The notes: a model not told the origin generated them from the sequence alone. A stretch of DNA of 64,000 bases from Agromyces rhizosphaerae (GCF_027925245.1 NZ_BSDP01000001.1:2542001-2606000); one strand, 5' to 3'; shown: positions 8,086-18,841, counted from the first letter of the stretch. Made by a program: numbers and translations.

Positions 8086-8978
8086 GCGCGTCGCAGGTGC
8101 GCCGGATCGCCGGCCGCGAGATCGACTTCGCCCGCCGGGTCGTCGTCATGGCCATCGTCAACCGCACGCCCGACTCGTTCTACGACCGCGGGGCGACCTT
8201 CGCGCTCGACGCGGCGGTGGGGGCGGCGCTCGCCGCGTACGCCGACGGCGCCGACTGGGTCGACGTGGGCGGCGCGAAGTTCGCGCCGGGCCCGGCGATT
8301 CCCGTCGAGGAGGAGATCGAGCGGGTCGTGCCGGTCGTCGCCCAGCTCGCCGGCGCGGGCGGCATCTCGGTCGACACGTTCCACCCCGACGTGGCGCGCG
8401 CGGCGATCGACGCGGGCGCGCACGTCATCAACGACACCACCGGCATCCACGACCCGCGCATGGCCGACGTCGTGGCCGACAGCGACGCCACGATCGTCAT
8501 CACGCACAGCCTCGCGGCGCCGCGCACCCCACACCCCTCGCCGACCTACGGCGATGTCGTCGCCGAGGTGGCCGACTTCCTGCGCCGACGCGTCGACCTC
8601 GCGCTCGAGCGCGGCGTGCCGGCCGAGCGCATCATCGTCGACCCCGGGCACGACCTGAACAAGACCACCGCGCACTCGCTCGAGCTGACGCGGCGGCTCG
8701 GGGAGATCGTCGCCCTGGGGCATCCGACGCTCGTCGCCCTGTCGAACAAGGACTTCATCGGCGAGACCCTCGCACGCGAGCGCGGCGAGCGCGTCGCCGG
8801 GTCGCTCGCGGCGGCGGTCTGGAGCGTGACGCAGGGCGCCCGGCTCGTGCGCGTGCACAACGTGCGCGAGACGGTCGACGCGATGCGCATGACCGAGGCG
8901 ATCCTCGGCTGGCGGGAGCCGACGGGCCCGCTCGTGCACAACATGCCCGCGCAGGCCGGTGGGGAGGAGGCGGAATGA
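8082..8978 (+). CDS. dihydropteroate synthase homologue, FolP2 type
   Basis: Protein of 298 residues with the pterin-binding TIM-barrel fold of dihydropteroate synthase. The pterin loop reads MAIVNRTPDSFYDRGATF, and SVDTFHPDVARAAIDAG, INDTTG, IVDPGHDLNKTT and ALSNKDFIGETL follow. These closely resemble mycobacterial FolP2 rather than FolP1; FolP2 of M. leprae did not show DHPS activity when tested. So true folate synthesis should not be assumed. The GTG start overlaps the reductase stop by four bases and its own stop overlaps the next start by four bases, giving tight coupling. Confidence 0.85.
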   Translation: MSASQVRRIAGREIDFARRVVVMAIVNRTPDSFYDRGATFALDAAVGAALAAYADGADWVDVGGAKFAPGPAIPVEEEIERVVPVVAQLAGAGGISVDTFHPDVARAAIDAGAHVINDTTGIHDPRMADVVADSDATIVITHSLAAPRTPHPSPTYGDVVAEVADFLRRRVDLALERGVPAERIIVDPGHDLNKTTAHSLELTRRLGEIVALGHPTLVALSNKDFIGETLARERGERVAGSLAAAVWSVTQGARLVRVHNVRETVDAMRMTEAILGWREPTGPLVHNMPAQAGGEEAE

Positions 8979-9673
8979 TCGACCGCGAGGCGATGCGCGC
9001 GGCCTACGCCTACCCCGACGACGGCGCCCTGCGACTGAACATGATCACGAGCCTCGACGGCGCGGCCGCGATCGACGGCCGCTCGGGCGGGCTCGGCGGG
9101 GAGGACGACCAGCAGCTCATGGGCGTGCTGCGCTCGCTCGCCGACGTGGTGCTCGTGGCGGGCGGGACGCTCCGCCACGAGGGCTACGGCGCGCTGCGGC
9201 TCGGGCCCGAGAACGCGGCGTGGCGACGGTCGGTCGGGAAGCCGTCGCACCCGCGACTCGCGATCGTGTCGTCGAGCCTCGACTTCGCGGCATCCGACCC
9301 GGTCTTCGCGGACGCCCCGGAGCGGCCCATCGTCGTCACCCACGCGGCGGCGCCCGAGGACCGCCACGCCGCGCTCGCCGAGGTCGCCGACGTGCTGGTG
9401 GCGGGCGACGACGCGGTCGACCTGCCGGCCGCGGTCGAGGCGATCCGCCACCTCGGCCACGGCAACGTGCTCTGCGAGGGCGGGCCCAGCCTGTGCGGCG
9501 CCCTGCTCGACGCCGGTCTGGTCGACGAGCTCTGCCTCACGCTCGGCCCGGTGCTCGTGGGCGGCGAGGAGTCGCGCATCGTCACCGACGCCTCGGAGCG
9601 GGCCAGGCGGATGCGGCTGGTGCACGCCCTGCCGTCGGGCGACCTGGTGTTCCTGCGCTATCGCTCCGCGTAG
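8975..9673 (+). CDS. pyrimidine reductase family protein (RibD C-terminal domain)
   Basis: Protein of 232 residues with the RibD_C (dihydrofolate reductase-like) fold. Marks are LRLNMITSLDGAAAIDG at the N-terminus for NADPH/substrate binding and VLCEGGPSLCGALLDAG with LTLGPVLVGG near the C-terminus. No deaminase domain is attached, so it is not a full RibD. It is last in the three-gene overlapping operon with the ferredoxin reductase and FolP2-like gene, and 13 bases from the convergent XPB gene. Substrate unknown; a reduced pterin or pyrimidine is plausible given the neighbour. Confidence 0.82.
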   Translation: MIDREAMRAAYAYPDDGALRLNMITSLDGAAAIDGRSGGLGGEDDQQLMGVLRSLADVVLVAGGTLRHEGYGALRLGPENAAWRRSVGKPSHPRLAIVSSSLDFAASDPVFADAPERPIVVTHAAAPEDRHAALAEVADVLVAGDDAVDLPAAVEAIRHLGHGNVLCEGGPSLCGALLDAGLVDELCLTLGPVLVGGEESRIVTDASERARRMRLVHALPSGDLVFLRYRSA

Positions 9674-9686
9674 CCGCGGCCGCCGC

Positions 9687-11327
9687 CTACGCGGCCAGCG
9701 CGTGCGCGTCGAGGATCGTGTAGCTGTAGCCCTGCTCGGCGAGGAAGCGCTGGCGGTTCTGCGCGAAGTCCTGGTCGACCGTGTCGCGCGAGACCAGCGT
9801 GTAGAAGTTCGCCGACAGGCCCGACTCCTTCGGGCGCAGCAGCCGGCCGAGGCGCTGCGCCTCCTCCTGGCGCGAGCCGAACGAACCCGACACCTGGATC
9901 GCCACGGTCGCCTCGGGCAGGTCGACCGAGAAGTTCGCGACCTTCGAGACCACGAGCACCGGCGTGGTGCCCTCGCGGAACTCCTGGAACAGCCGCTCGC
10001 GCTCGTCGACCGGCGTCGAGCCGGTCAGCTGCGGGGCGCCCAGGGCGTCGGCGAGCTCCTCGATCTGGTCGAGGTACTGGCCGATCACGAGGATGCGCTC
10101 GCCGGCGTGCTTCGCGACGAGCTCGCGCACGACCCGGAGCTTCGCGGGCGCGGTGGCCGCGAGCCGGTAGCGCTCGTCGTCGGCGGACGCGGCGTAGGCG
10201 AGCCGCTCCGACTGCGGGAGGTCGATGCGCACCTCGTAGCAGGCGGCGGGGGAGATGAAGCCCTGCGCCTCGATCTCCTTCCACGGCGCGTCGAAGCGCT
10301 TGGGGCCGATCAGCGAGAAGACGTCGCCCTCGCGGCCGTCCTCGCGCACGAGCGTGGCGGTGAGGCCGAGGCGGCGGCGCGCCTGCAGTTCTGCGGTGAG
10401 CTTGAACACCGGCGCGGGCAGCAGGTGCACCTCGTCGTAGACCACGAGGCCCCAGTCGAGCGCGTCGAGCAGCGCGAGGTGCGCGTACTCGCCCTTCCGC
10501 TTCGCGGTGAGGATCTGGTAGGTCGCGATCGTGACCGGCTTGACCTCCTTCACCTGCCCGGAGTACTCGCCGATCTCCTCGGGCGTGAGCGACGTGCGGC
10601 GCAGCAGCTCGTCGCGCCACTGGCGGGCGCTCACGGTGTTGGTGACGAGGATGAGCGTGGTCGTCTTCGCGGTCGCCATGGCCCCGGCGCCCACGAGCGT
10701 CTTGCCCGCGCCGCAGGGGAGCACCACGACGCCCGAGCCGCCGTCGAAGAAGTTGTCGACGGCCTTCTTCTGGTAGTCGCGCAGGTGCCAGCCGTCCTCG
10801 GCGAGGTCGATCTCGTGCGGCGTGCCGGGGGTGTAGCCCGCGAGGTCCTCCGCGGGCCAGCCGAGCTTCACGAGCTCCTGCTTGAGCTGTCCGCGCGCCC
10901 ACGCGGCGACCAGGAACCCGGTGTCGTCGATGCGCTCGACGAGGAGGGGCGCGATGCGCTTCGCGCCGGTCACCTCGGTGAGCACGGCCAGGTCGTCGCT
11001 GCGCAGCCGCAGGTCGCCGTCGTCGGTGCGGTCGATCACGAGGCGCCCGTAGCGGCCCACGGTCTCGCGGATGTCGACCGCGACCGTCGTCGGCACGGGG
11101 AACTTCGAGTAGCGCTCGAGCGTGCCGAGCATGTCGTCCGCGTCGTGCCCGGCGGCGCGCGCGTTCCAGAGCCCCAGCCGCGTGATGCGGTACGTGTGGA
11201 TGTGCTCGGGCGCGCGCTCGAGCTCGGCGAAGACCGCGAGATCGTGGCGTGCGTCCTCCGCGAGCGGGTTCGCGACTTCGAGCAGGACCGTGCGATCGCT
11301 CTGGACGATGAGGGGGCCGTCGGACAT
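9687..11327 (-). CDS. XPB-type DNA repair helicase
   Basis: SF2 helicase of 546 residues, the bacterial XPB/ERCC3 homologue with 3'-5' unwinding activity in DNA repair. Visible: N-terminal damage-recognition-like domain to about 175, Walker A PCGAGKT (204-210), DEVH box (298-301), the XPB RED motif at 328-330, and the C-terminal motif VI region SGSFGSRQEEAQRLGRLLRP. The start ATG 11327 follows TAGACT by eight bases without a ribosome site; the longer in-frame extension lies upstream of that promoter. It follows the helicase-associated protein gene, an arrangement shared with mycobacteria (Rv0861c/Rv0862c). Confidence 0.94.
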   Translation of the reverse strand: MSDGPLIVQSDRTVLLEVANPLAEDARHDLAVFAELERAPEHIHTYRITRLGLWNARAAGHDADDMLGTLERYSKFPVPTTVAVDIRETVGRYGRLVIDRTDDGDLRLRSDDLAVLTEVTGAKRIAPLLVERIDDTGFLVAAWARGQLKQELVKLGWPAEDLAGYTPGTPHEIDLAEDGWHLRDYQKKAVDNFFDGGSGVVVLPCGAGKTLVGAGAMATAKTTTLILVTNTVSARQWRDELLRRTSLTPEEIGEYSGQVKEVKPVTIATYQILTAKRKGEYAHLALLDALDWGLVVYDEVHLLPAPVFKLTAELQARRRLGLTATLVREDGREGDVFSLIGPKRFDAPWKEIEAQGFISPAACYEVRIDLPQSERLAYAASADDERYRLAATAPAKLRVVRELVAKHAGERILVIGQYLDQIEELADALGAPQLTGSTPVDERERLFQEFREGTTPVLVVSKVANFSVDLPEATVAIQVSGSFGSRQEEAQRLGRLLRPKESGLSANFYTLVSRDTVDQDFAQNRQRFLAEQGYSYTILDAHALAA

Positions 11328-11335
11328 AGCGGTCC

Positions 11336-11341
11336 AGTCTA
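11336..11341 (-). promoter_or_regulatory. -10 box of a leaderless promoter for XPB
   Basis: TAGACT on the minus strand, eight bases before the XPB ATG. It gives XPB its own promoter in addition to any read-through from the upstream partner gene. Confidence 0.45.
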
Positions 11342-11403
11342 CCCGCAGCAGGGGGAGCGGGGGCGGATGCCCCGGGGTGCAGACCGTCGGCGCGCCGGCG
11401 CGC

Positions 11404-13266
11404 TCAGTCCGCCGGCGCGTCGGCCACGCCCGCGATCGCCGAGATCGGCAGCGTGCGCTCGATGTCGGTGGCCCGATCGCGAGCCCGCATCCGCCCGTTC
11501 GCCACGCTCGTGGGCTCCAGCACGAAGTCGACGACGTCACCGCCGGGCATCCGCACGCTCACGGTGACGGCCGACCGGTCGCGCGCGGCCGTCTCGAGAC
11601 GGCGGGAGAGCCACGCCTGCTCGGTGCTGTGGTCGTCGGCGCCGTCGAACACGCGCGCGACGAGCTCGCCGACGAGGTCGCGCGGCTGCGCCTGGTCGGC
11701 GACCCGCGCGACCCGGTGCCGTCGGAGCACGACGATCTCGCCCGTCTCGTCCTCGGCCGCGACCGGGTACCGCGCGTCGCTCAGCGCCCAGAACACGACG
11801 TCGGCCGAGAACCTGCTCGTCAGGCGGTTCGGGCCCGTGCGCACCAGCCCCAGGGACTGCAGCGACTGGTCGACGGCGATGGTGCCGAGCAGCGCGTCGT
11901 CGTCGCTGCGCACGTAGCTGCGCGCGGGCATCTCGCTCGGGCCGAGCGACCCCACGCGCACGCGGCCGTAGCGCGACGCGGTCTCGGTGACGAGGTACTC
12001 CAGCGGCTGCGGCACGCCGGTCAGGGAGATGCCGCGGAGGAACTCGAGCAGCGATGCCGAGGTCTCGCCGGCGGCCAGGGCGCGGTTGACGGATGCGGCG
12101 GAGACCCGGTAGCTCGACGCGAGCTCGCGCGCCTCGACGTCGGCGAGCACCCGCAGGCGCGCGTCGAGGGGAGGGGCCAGCGGGCCGGGCGCGACGATCG
12201 ACAGGTCGTGCTGCACGTAGACCTGCGACACGTGCCCGGGCAGCAGCGCGCTGGTCGCGGCGACCGCGGCGTCGAGATCGCCCTCGACGACCGAGCGGCC
12301 GGCCGGCACGGGCACGCCCGACACGGTGAGGCCGAGCGCGTCGGCCTCGCTGGAGACCACCCTGGCGCGCTCGTCGAGCCACTCGCCGCCGGCGGGGTAG
12401 AACCAGCGCGCCTCCTCGATGAGGGGGGCGGGCCCGCCGATCAGCGACCGGCCCGCGATGAGGGCGAGCAGCTCATCGGGCAGGCGGTCGCGCCACGCGG
12501 TCGCGAGCTGCCGCCAGCGCTCGGGGGTCTCGGCCTCGAGCCAGGACTCGCCGCGCGGGGTCTCGAGCCAGTGGCCGCCGTCGCGCGTGATGAGCTGGCT
12601 GCGCGACGCGAGGTCCATGAGCGCCGGCAGGTCGTCGAGCTCGATGCCGGCCGCCGCGGCGAGGCGCTTCGCGTCGGGCAGCGCGATGCCGCCGCGCACG
12701 AGCTCGCGCGCGGGCTCCAGGCTCACGGCGGCGACGATCTCGGCGAGTGCGGCGATCGTGCGGAACGCGCGCTCTGCCGCGAGCCGGGCGACCAGCCCGG
12801 TGTCGACGTCGCCCTCCCGCACCAGTCCGGGCGGCGGGGGCGCCGCGAGGGCCGCCGCGGCGGGGAGGCCGGCCCGCATGCGGGCGCGCAGCCGTTCGGC
12901 GACCTCGGGCTGCACGAGCATCCCGTCGTCGTCGCGCAGCACGAGCAGGCGCTCGTCGAGCGCGTCGAGGCGGAGGTCCGCGTCCTCGGCGTCCGGGGCG
13001 TCCGGCGCCAGGGAGGGCCAGCCGTCGAGCACGCGCGCGAGGCTCGTCAGGCCGTCGGCGGGCGCCAGCTCCACGGCGACCGCGAGGAACGCGAGCAGCC
13101 GCCGGTCGAGCCGGGCGATCGCCCGGTCGAGCGAGTCGTCGGTGAGGAGCGCCTCGGCGAGGTCGAAGACGTCGTCGATGCCCGTGGGGTCGATGCGCCG
13201 GGAGCGGATCGCGGCCGCGACCGACTCGCGCTCCATCGCGCGCAGTCGTGTGGCCAGTGGGAGCAT
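11404..13266 (-). CDS. helicase-associated domain protein (XPB partner)
   Basis: Protein of 620 residues with a C-terminal Helicase_C_3-type domain seen beside XPB in actinobacteria. No Walker A or B motif is visible, so it is not itself an ATPase. The C-terminal third (YGRVRVGSLGPSEMPARS, then LLGTIAVDQSLQSLGL) is the best-recognised part; the N-terminal two thirds are helical, Arg/Ala-rich. Probably a scaffold or regulator for XPB; that is inference from context. ATG 13266 is my choice, leaving 10 bases to the upstream gene; a GTG at 13302 would add 12 residues and overlap that gene by 26 bases. Confidence 0.8.
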   Translation of the reverse strand: MLPLATRLRAMERESVAAAIRSRRIDPTGIDDVFDLAEALLTDDSLDRAIARLDRRLLAFLAVAVELAPADGLTSLARVLDGWPSLAPDAPDAEDADLRLDALDERLLVLRDDDGMLVQPEVAERLRARMRAGLPAAAALAAPPPPGLVREGDVDTGLVARLAAERAFRTIAALAEIVAAVSLEPARELVRGGIALPDAKRLAAAAGIELDDLPALMDLASRSQLITRDGGHWLETPRGESWLEAETPERWRQLATAWRDRLPDELLALIAGRSLIGGPAPLIEEARWFYPAGGEWLDERARVVSSEADALGLTVSGVPVPAGRSVVEGDLDAAVAATSALLPGHVSQVYVQHDLSIVAPGPLAPPLDARLRVLADVEARELASSYRVSAASVNRALAAGETSASLLEFLRGISLTGVPQPLEYLVTETASRYGRVRVGSLGPSEMPARSYVRSDDDALLGTIAVDQSLQSLGLVRTGPNRLTSRFSADVVFWALSDARYPVAAEDETGEIVVLRRHRVARVADQAQPRDLVGELVARVFDGADDHSTEQAWLSRRLETAARDRSAVTVSVRMPGGDVVDFVLEPTSVANGRMRARDRATDIERTLPISAIAGVADAPAD

Positions 13267-13276
13267 CTGTACGGGA

Positions 13277-13552
13277 TCAGGCCGAACCCCGGCGGGACTC
13301 ACGCGCCCGTCGAACGCCGTTGACGATGAGCAGCGCGACCAGCAGCAGGAAGCCGATCGGCAGGCCGATCAGCGGCAGCACGATGATGAACGGCCAGATG
13401 CCCTGGCTGAAGCCATCGTTGTCTCCCACCCCCGACAGCGTCGCGATCATGACCGCGAAGAAGGCCAGGATGGAGAAGCCGACGGTCCCGGCGACCATGT
13501 AGGCCAGGACGCGCTCGGCGCGATGGTCGCTCGGTGGGGTGCTCGTCGTCAC
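13277..13552 (-). CDS. small two-helix membrane protein
   Basis: Protein of 91 residues: short polar N-terminus, hydrophobic helix about 17-40, a GDNDG loop, second helix about 52-78, and an Arg-rich tail (positive inside). No enzyme motif. GTG 13552 is supported by TATCCT seven bases upstream with no ribosome site. Similar small proteins are sometimes labelled as ABC transporter subunits, which nothing here supports. It is divergent from the cold-shock gene and upstream of the helicase-associated gene. Confidence 0.75.
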   Translation of the reverse strand: MTTSTPPSDHRAERVLAYMVAGTVGFSILAFFAVMIATLSGVGDNDGFSQGIWPFIIVLPLIGLPIGFLLLVALLIVNGVRRARESRRGSA

Positions 13553-13559
13553 ATGGACA

Positions 13560-13565
13560 AGGATA
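13560..13565 (-). promoter_or_regulatory. -10 box of a leaderless promoter
   Basis: TATCCT on the minus strand, seven bases before the GTG at 13552. It sets the start of the small membrane protein. Confidence 0.45.
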
Positions 13566-13590
13566 GGGCAGGGGCGCGGGCCGCTCGCAC

Positions 13591-13596
13591 TAGACT
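13591..13596 (+). promoter_or_regulatory. -10 box upstream of the cold-shock gene
   Basis: TAGACT; transcription would begin near 13603, giving a leader of about 54 bases that ends in GTGAGGG before the ATG at 13657. A leader of this kind is common for cold-shock genes. Confidence 0.4.
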
Positions 13597-13656
13597 GGGA
13601 GGTCGGGGCGGCGGCGTTGCCGTGCGCCTGCAACACGTGAGTGAGTGAGGGTCAGC

Positions 13657-14029
13657 ATGCCAACCGGCAAGGTCAAGTTCTTCGACGAGGACAAGGGCTT
13701 CGGGTTCATCTCCGGCGACGACGGCCAGCAGGTGCACCTGCCCGCGTCGGCACTGCCGGCGGGCGCGACCGTGCGCTCCGGCTCCCGCGTCGAATACGGC
13801 GTGGCCGAGGGCAAGCGCGGCGCGCAGGCGCTGTCGGTGCGCGTGCTCGACGCAGGCCCGAGCATGACGAAGATCCAGCGTCGACCCGCCGATGAGATGG
13901 CGATCATCGTGGAAGACCTGGTGAAGTGGCTCGACATCACCGGCGGCAAGCTCCGCAAGGGCCGGTACCCCGACCGCGCCGAGGGGCGCAAGATCGCTGC
14001 CGTGCTGCGCAAGGTCGCAGACGATCTCG

Positions 14030-14037
<8 letters not shown>
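13657..14037 (+). CDS. cold-shock domain protein with C-terminal extension
   Basis: Nucleic-acid-binding protein of 126 residues, about twice the usual 67. The cold-shock domain occupies 1-70: GKVKFFDEDKGFGFISGDDG contains RNP1 (KGFGFI). RNP2 is degenerate: VHLPASAL replaces the usual aromatic VFVHFS. The tail (IQRRPADEMAIIVEDLVKWL onwards) is a helical, basic segment ending in RKVADDLDA. Long CspB-type proteins of this form occur in other actinobacteria. ATG 13657 has a purine-rich ribosome site; an upstream GTG at 13645 is possible but less likely. The gene overlaps the DUF3027 gene by eight bases. Confidence 0.9.
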
Positions 14038-15166
<1,129 letters not shown>

Positions 15167-15185
15167 GCGACGGCGTCGGCCGGGC

Positions 15186-15428
15186 TCAGCGAGCTCGGCG
15201 GCGCCGGAGCTGCACGACCACGAGTGCGATGACGCCCAGGGCCACGCCGACGATCGCGGCCTGCAGCAGCCAGCCGAGACCGGCCTCGTCGAGCGGCTCG
15301 CGCCAGACGACGACGGCCGCGAGCGCGACGAGCCAGCAGGCGGTTCCCGCGAGCACGGCCTTGCGCGCGTCGGTCCGAACCGGCTCCGGATCGGGTCGGC
15401 GCTCGTCCTCGCTCAGCCAGAAGCGCAT
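15186..15428 (-). CDS. DUF2530 small membrane protein
   Basis: Protein of 80 residues: MRFWLSEDERRPDPEPVRTD N-terminus, two transmembrane helices (about 27-45 and 53-72) and an Arg-rich C-terminus. The pattern fits DUF2530 of actinobacteria, function unknown. It lies eight bases downstream of serC on the same strand and is probably cotranscribed. The long frame that extends upstream is an overlap with serC in another frame. Confidence 0.75.
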   Translation of the reverse strand: MRFWLSEDERRPDPEPVRTDARKAVLAGTACWLVALAAVVVWREPLDEAGLGWLLQAAIVGVALGVIALVVVQLRRRRAR

Positions 15429-15436
15429 CGCCAGGC

Positions 15437-16564
<1,128 letters not shown>

Positions 16565-16583
16565 GCCAGCGGCCCGCCGCCGG

Positions 16584-16589
16584 TAGGCT
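16584..16589 (+). promoter_or_regulatory. -10 box upstream of the DtxR-type regulator
   Basis: TAGGCT; initiation near 16596 would give a leader of about 30 bases carrying the strong ribosome site GGAGCAGGAGGACCG before GTG 16628. Confidence 0.4.
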
Positions 16590-16627
16590 GTGTGACGGCA
16601 CGCTGGGCGGCGGGAGCAGGAGGACCG

Positions 16628-17320
16628 GTGACCGATCTGATCGACACGACGGAGATGTACCTCCGTACCATCCTCGACCTCGAGGAGGAGGGGATCGTGC
16701 CGCTGCGCGCGCGCATCTCCGAGCGGCTCGGGCACTCCGGGCCGACCGTGTCGCAGACGGTGGCGCGCATGGAGCGCGACGGCCTCGTGGTGGTCTCCGG
16801 CGACCGTCACCTCGAGCTCACCACCGACGGCCGCGAGAAGGCCGTGCACGTCATGCGCAAGCACCGCCTCGCCGAGCGCCTGCTCGCCGACGTGATCGGC
16901 CTGGACTGGGAGTACGTCCACGACGAGGCATGCCGGTGGGAGCATGTCATGAGCGAGCACGTCGAGCGCCGGCTGATCGAGATCCTCGGGCATCCGACCG
17001 AATCGCCCTACGGCAACCCCATTCCGGGCCTCTCGGAGCTCGGTGTCGCGCCGGCGGCGCCGTTCATGGAGGGCGTCGTGAACGTGGTGCGCGCGCTCGA
17101 GGCCGGTGCGGAGTCGGTCTCCGGCCGCATCCGCCGGATGGCCGAGCCGGTGCAGTTCGACCCGGTGCTGCTCGGCCAGCTGAAGCGCGCCGGCGTCGTG
17201 CCAGGGGCATCCGCACGCTTCTCGATGAGCGACGGCTACGTCGCGGTCGACGTCGACGGCATGGACGAGGGTCTGGAGCTTCCGGTCGAGGTCGCGGGGC
17301 ACATTTTCATCGCGACCTGA
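16628..17320 (+). CDS. DtxR/IdeR-family metal-dependent regulator
   Basis: Metal-sensing repressor of 230 residues. Layout: winged helix 1-75 (TTEMYLRTILDLEEEGIVPL, RISERLGHSGPTVSQTVARM recognition helix), dimerisation and metal-binding helices 76-140 (HRLAERLLADVIGL, WEHVMSEHVERRL with Cys/His/Glu ligands: CRWEHVMSEHVE), and a C-terminal SH3-like domain. It likely uses Fe(II) or Mn(II) as corepressor for iron uptake genes. GTG 16628 is preceded by AGGAGGA. An orthologue of IdeR is plausible; MntR-type specificity cannot be ruled out from sequence alone. Confidence 0.92.
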   Translation: MTDLIDTTEMYLRTILDLEEEGIVPLRARISERLGHSGPTVSQTVARMERDGLVVVSGDRHLELTTDGREKAVHVMRKHRLAERLLADVIGLDWEYVHDEACRWEHVMSEHVERRLIEILGHPTESPYGNPIPGLSELGVAPAAPFMEGVVNVVRALEAGAESVSGRIRRMAEPVQFDPVLLGQLKRAGVVPGASARFSMSDGYVAVDVDGMDEGLELPVEVAGHIFIAT

Positions 17321-17600
17321 CCCGAGCGGTCTCCGACCGCGGAATCATGCGGATCCGGGCAGGATTTGCCCCCCGGACTGGGGACACGTTTTCGTTACCT
17401 AATCGTGAGAAATTCCGGCGCGGGATATGACATACGCGCGCGAATGACGTAGCGTCACCTCTCAGTCGCCGCCACGAAGCCAGACGGCGCACACGAGTCA
17501 AGACGTCCCCCTGTCTGTCTCTTGTCTCGTGAAACGTACGCGCAAGCGCACTCGGACGGGGTGGTTGCCACAAGCACCGCGGGGGCGCCGGAGGTACGAC
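17321..17600 (+). promoter_or_regulatory. 280-bp control region upstream of the NlpC/P60 gene
   Basis: No convincing gene. It contains a small GCGGT/ACCGC hairpin just after the regulator stop, a CCCC-GGAC-GGGG stem-like segment, a lower-GC block with CGTTACC and CGTGAGAAATTCC (17391-17415), and a perfect inverted repeat TGACG-TAG-CGTCA at 17445-17457. The CGTTAC half-site recalls MtrA-type sites upstream of cell-wall hydrolases, but only one half-site is clear. A c-di-AMP riboswitch was sought and not recognised. It ends with GGAGG six to seven bases before TTG 17601. Confidence 0.45.
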
Positions 17601-18449
17601 TTGGCTCGGAAGACTCGCAGCGGTTCCACGAAGAACCCCACGACAACGTCCAACCAGATCGCCCGCTCGGGCAACGAGATCGCCACCCCTGACGCACCCT
17701 TCGCCTCGACGAAGGGGTTCCGCCGCGGCGTCGCCGCGAACGTCATCGTGATGTCGGTCGCCGCAGGCATCGTCGGCACGCTCGCGCTGCCCGCCTACGC
17801 GTTCGCACCCGGCTCGCAGGACCCGCAGTTCGGTTCCAGCGAGGCCGCGCTGATCACCAAGGCCGAGGCGCAGAGCGTCGAGGTCGACGAGGACGCCGTG
17901 GCCGCGGAGATCACCACCGACAGCTACGAGGCCGTCACCAAGGAGGAGATCGACCGGCAGCGCCGCGAGAAGGAGGCACGCGAGGCCGCAGAGGCCGCGC
18001 GCCGTGCCGCCGAGGCCGCCGCGGAGCGCGCCGCCGCGAACGCCGCGATGACCTCCTACGGCCAGACCGCCGCCGCATCCACGGCGACGTACGCCGCGCC
18101 GTCGACCAGCTACAGCCCCGCTGCCGTGTTCGCGACCGCGTCGCAGTACATCGGCGTGCCGTACGTCTACGGCGGCGCGACGCCCGCGGGCTTCGACTGC
18201 TCGGGCTTCGTGATGTACGTCTTCGCCCAGTACGGCATCTCCCTGCCGCACTCGTCGGCCGGCCAGGCCGCGGCGGGCACGCCGATCCCGCTGTCGCAGG
18301 CGCAGCCGGGCGATCTCGTGATCATGTCGGGCCACGACGGCTTCTACGCGGGCAACGGCAACATCCTGCACGCGCCGTACCCCGGCACGTCGGTGCGGAT
18401 CCAGCCGATCTGGACCACGAGCTACTCGATCGTCCGCATCAACGGCTGA
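17601..18449 (+). CDS. NlpC/P60 peptidoglycan endopeptidase
   Basis: Exported wall hydrolase of 282 residues, cutting peptide stems of peptidoglycan. An N-terminal cationic tail is followed by a hydrophobic segment (45-67, ending LALPAYA), a linker with EAQSVEVDED and EAVTKEEIDRQR leading into an Ala/Glu/Arg coiled-coil (110-150), and the NlpC/P60 domain 172-282: catalytic Cys200 in FDCSGFVMYVF, His245 in SGHDGFYAG and His257. TTG 17601 has a clean GGAGG ribosome site; the GTG at 17529 has none. The segment 58-120 is shared with the CHAP protein at 19489. Confidence 0.9.
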   Translation: MARKTRSGSTKNPTTTSNQIARSGNEIATPDAPFASTKGFRRGVAANVIVMSVAAGIVGTLALPAYAFAPGSQDPQFGSSEAALITKAEAQSVEVDEDAVAAEITTDSYEAVTKEEIDRQRREKEAREAAEAARRAAEAAAERAAANAAMTSYGQTAAASTATYAAPSTSYSPAAVFATASQYIGVPYVYGGATPAGFDCSGFVMYVFAQYGISLPHSSAGQAAAGTPIPLSQAQPGDLVIMSGHDGFYAGNGNILHAPYPGTSVRIQPIWTTSYSIVRING

Positions 18450-18583
18450 GCCGTGCGGGCGCGCGCCCGCATTGTGAACACCTCGTGACGAGACGCCGAA
18501 TCGGCGCGCCTCGGGGCCCCCGCCTCGCGCGCGTGGGTTAGCCTGAAGCCCTGACGAATCGAGTGAGACGTCGGGAGGTGCCA

Positions 18584-18841
18584 ATGATCGACGTACGCAG
18601 CATCCATTCCGCGGATGACCGCGTGCAATTCGACCTGCGGCACAGCAGTACGCAGCACAGCGTGGGCTCGCTGAGCCATGCGCGCGAGAACCAGGGCATC
18701 GTCATGCAGACGGTGCCCTTTTTCTTTGCCTGCGAACGACTCCCGCACCCGGTGCGTCGGAACCGTTCACGCGGCTGGGAGCCATCCAGCCCCGATCGAA
18801 AGGCACGACATGCGCACCCTGGTGCTCAACGCCGGCTATGA
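18584..18841 (+). CDS. possible small protein in the gap before the HNH gene
   Basis: Between 18450 and 18809 (360 bases) no established gene is seen. ATG 18584 has a strong ribosome site (GGGAGG six bases away), and a TAGCCT box lies upstream near 18539. The frame gives 85 residues, starting MIDVRSIHSADDRVQFDLRH, with no known motif. Its first 45 codons look coding-like in third-position GC; the rest does not, and it overlaps the HNH start by 32 bases. It could be a short real gene, or a leader for the HNH gene, or chance. Confidence 0.3.
   Translation: MIDVRSIHSADDRVQFDLRHSSTQHSVGSLSHARENQGIVMQTVPFFFACERLPHPVRRNRSRGWEPSSPDRKARHAHPGAQRRL

Noticed and set aside
8082..8978. Calling the gene folP and assigning folate synthesis
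   Set aside because: Motifs match the FolP2 type, for which DHPS activity is not established.
17321..17600. c-di-AMP (ydaO) riboswitch upstream of a wall hydrolase
   Set aside because: The position is typical, but I could not find the conserved core segments; a covariance search would be decisive.
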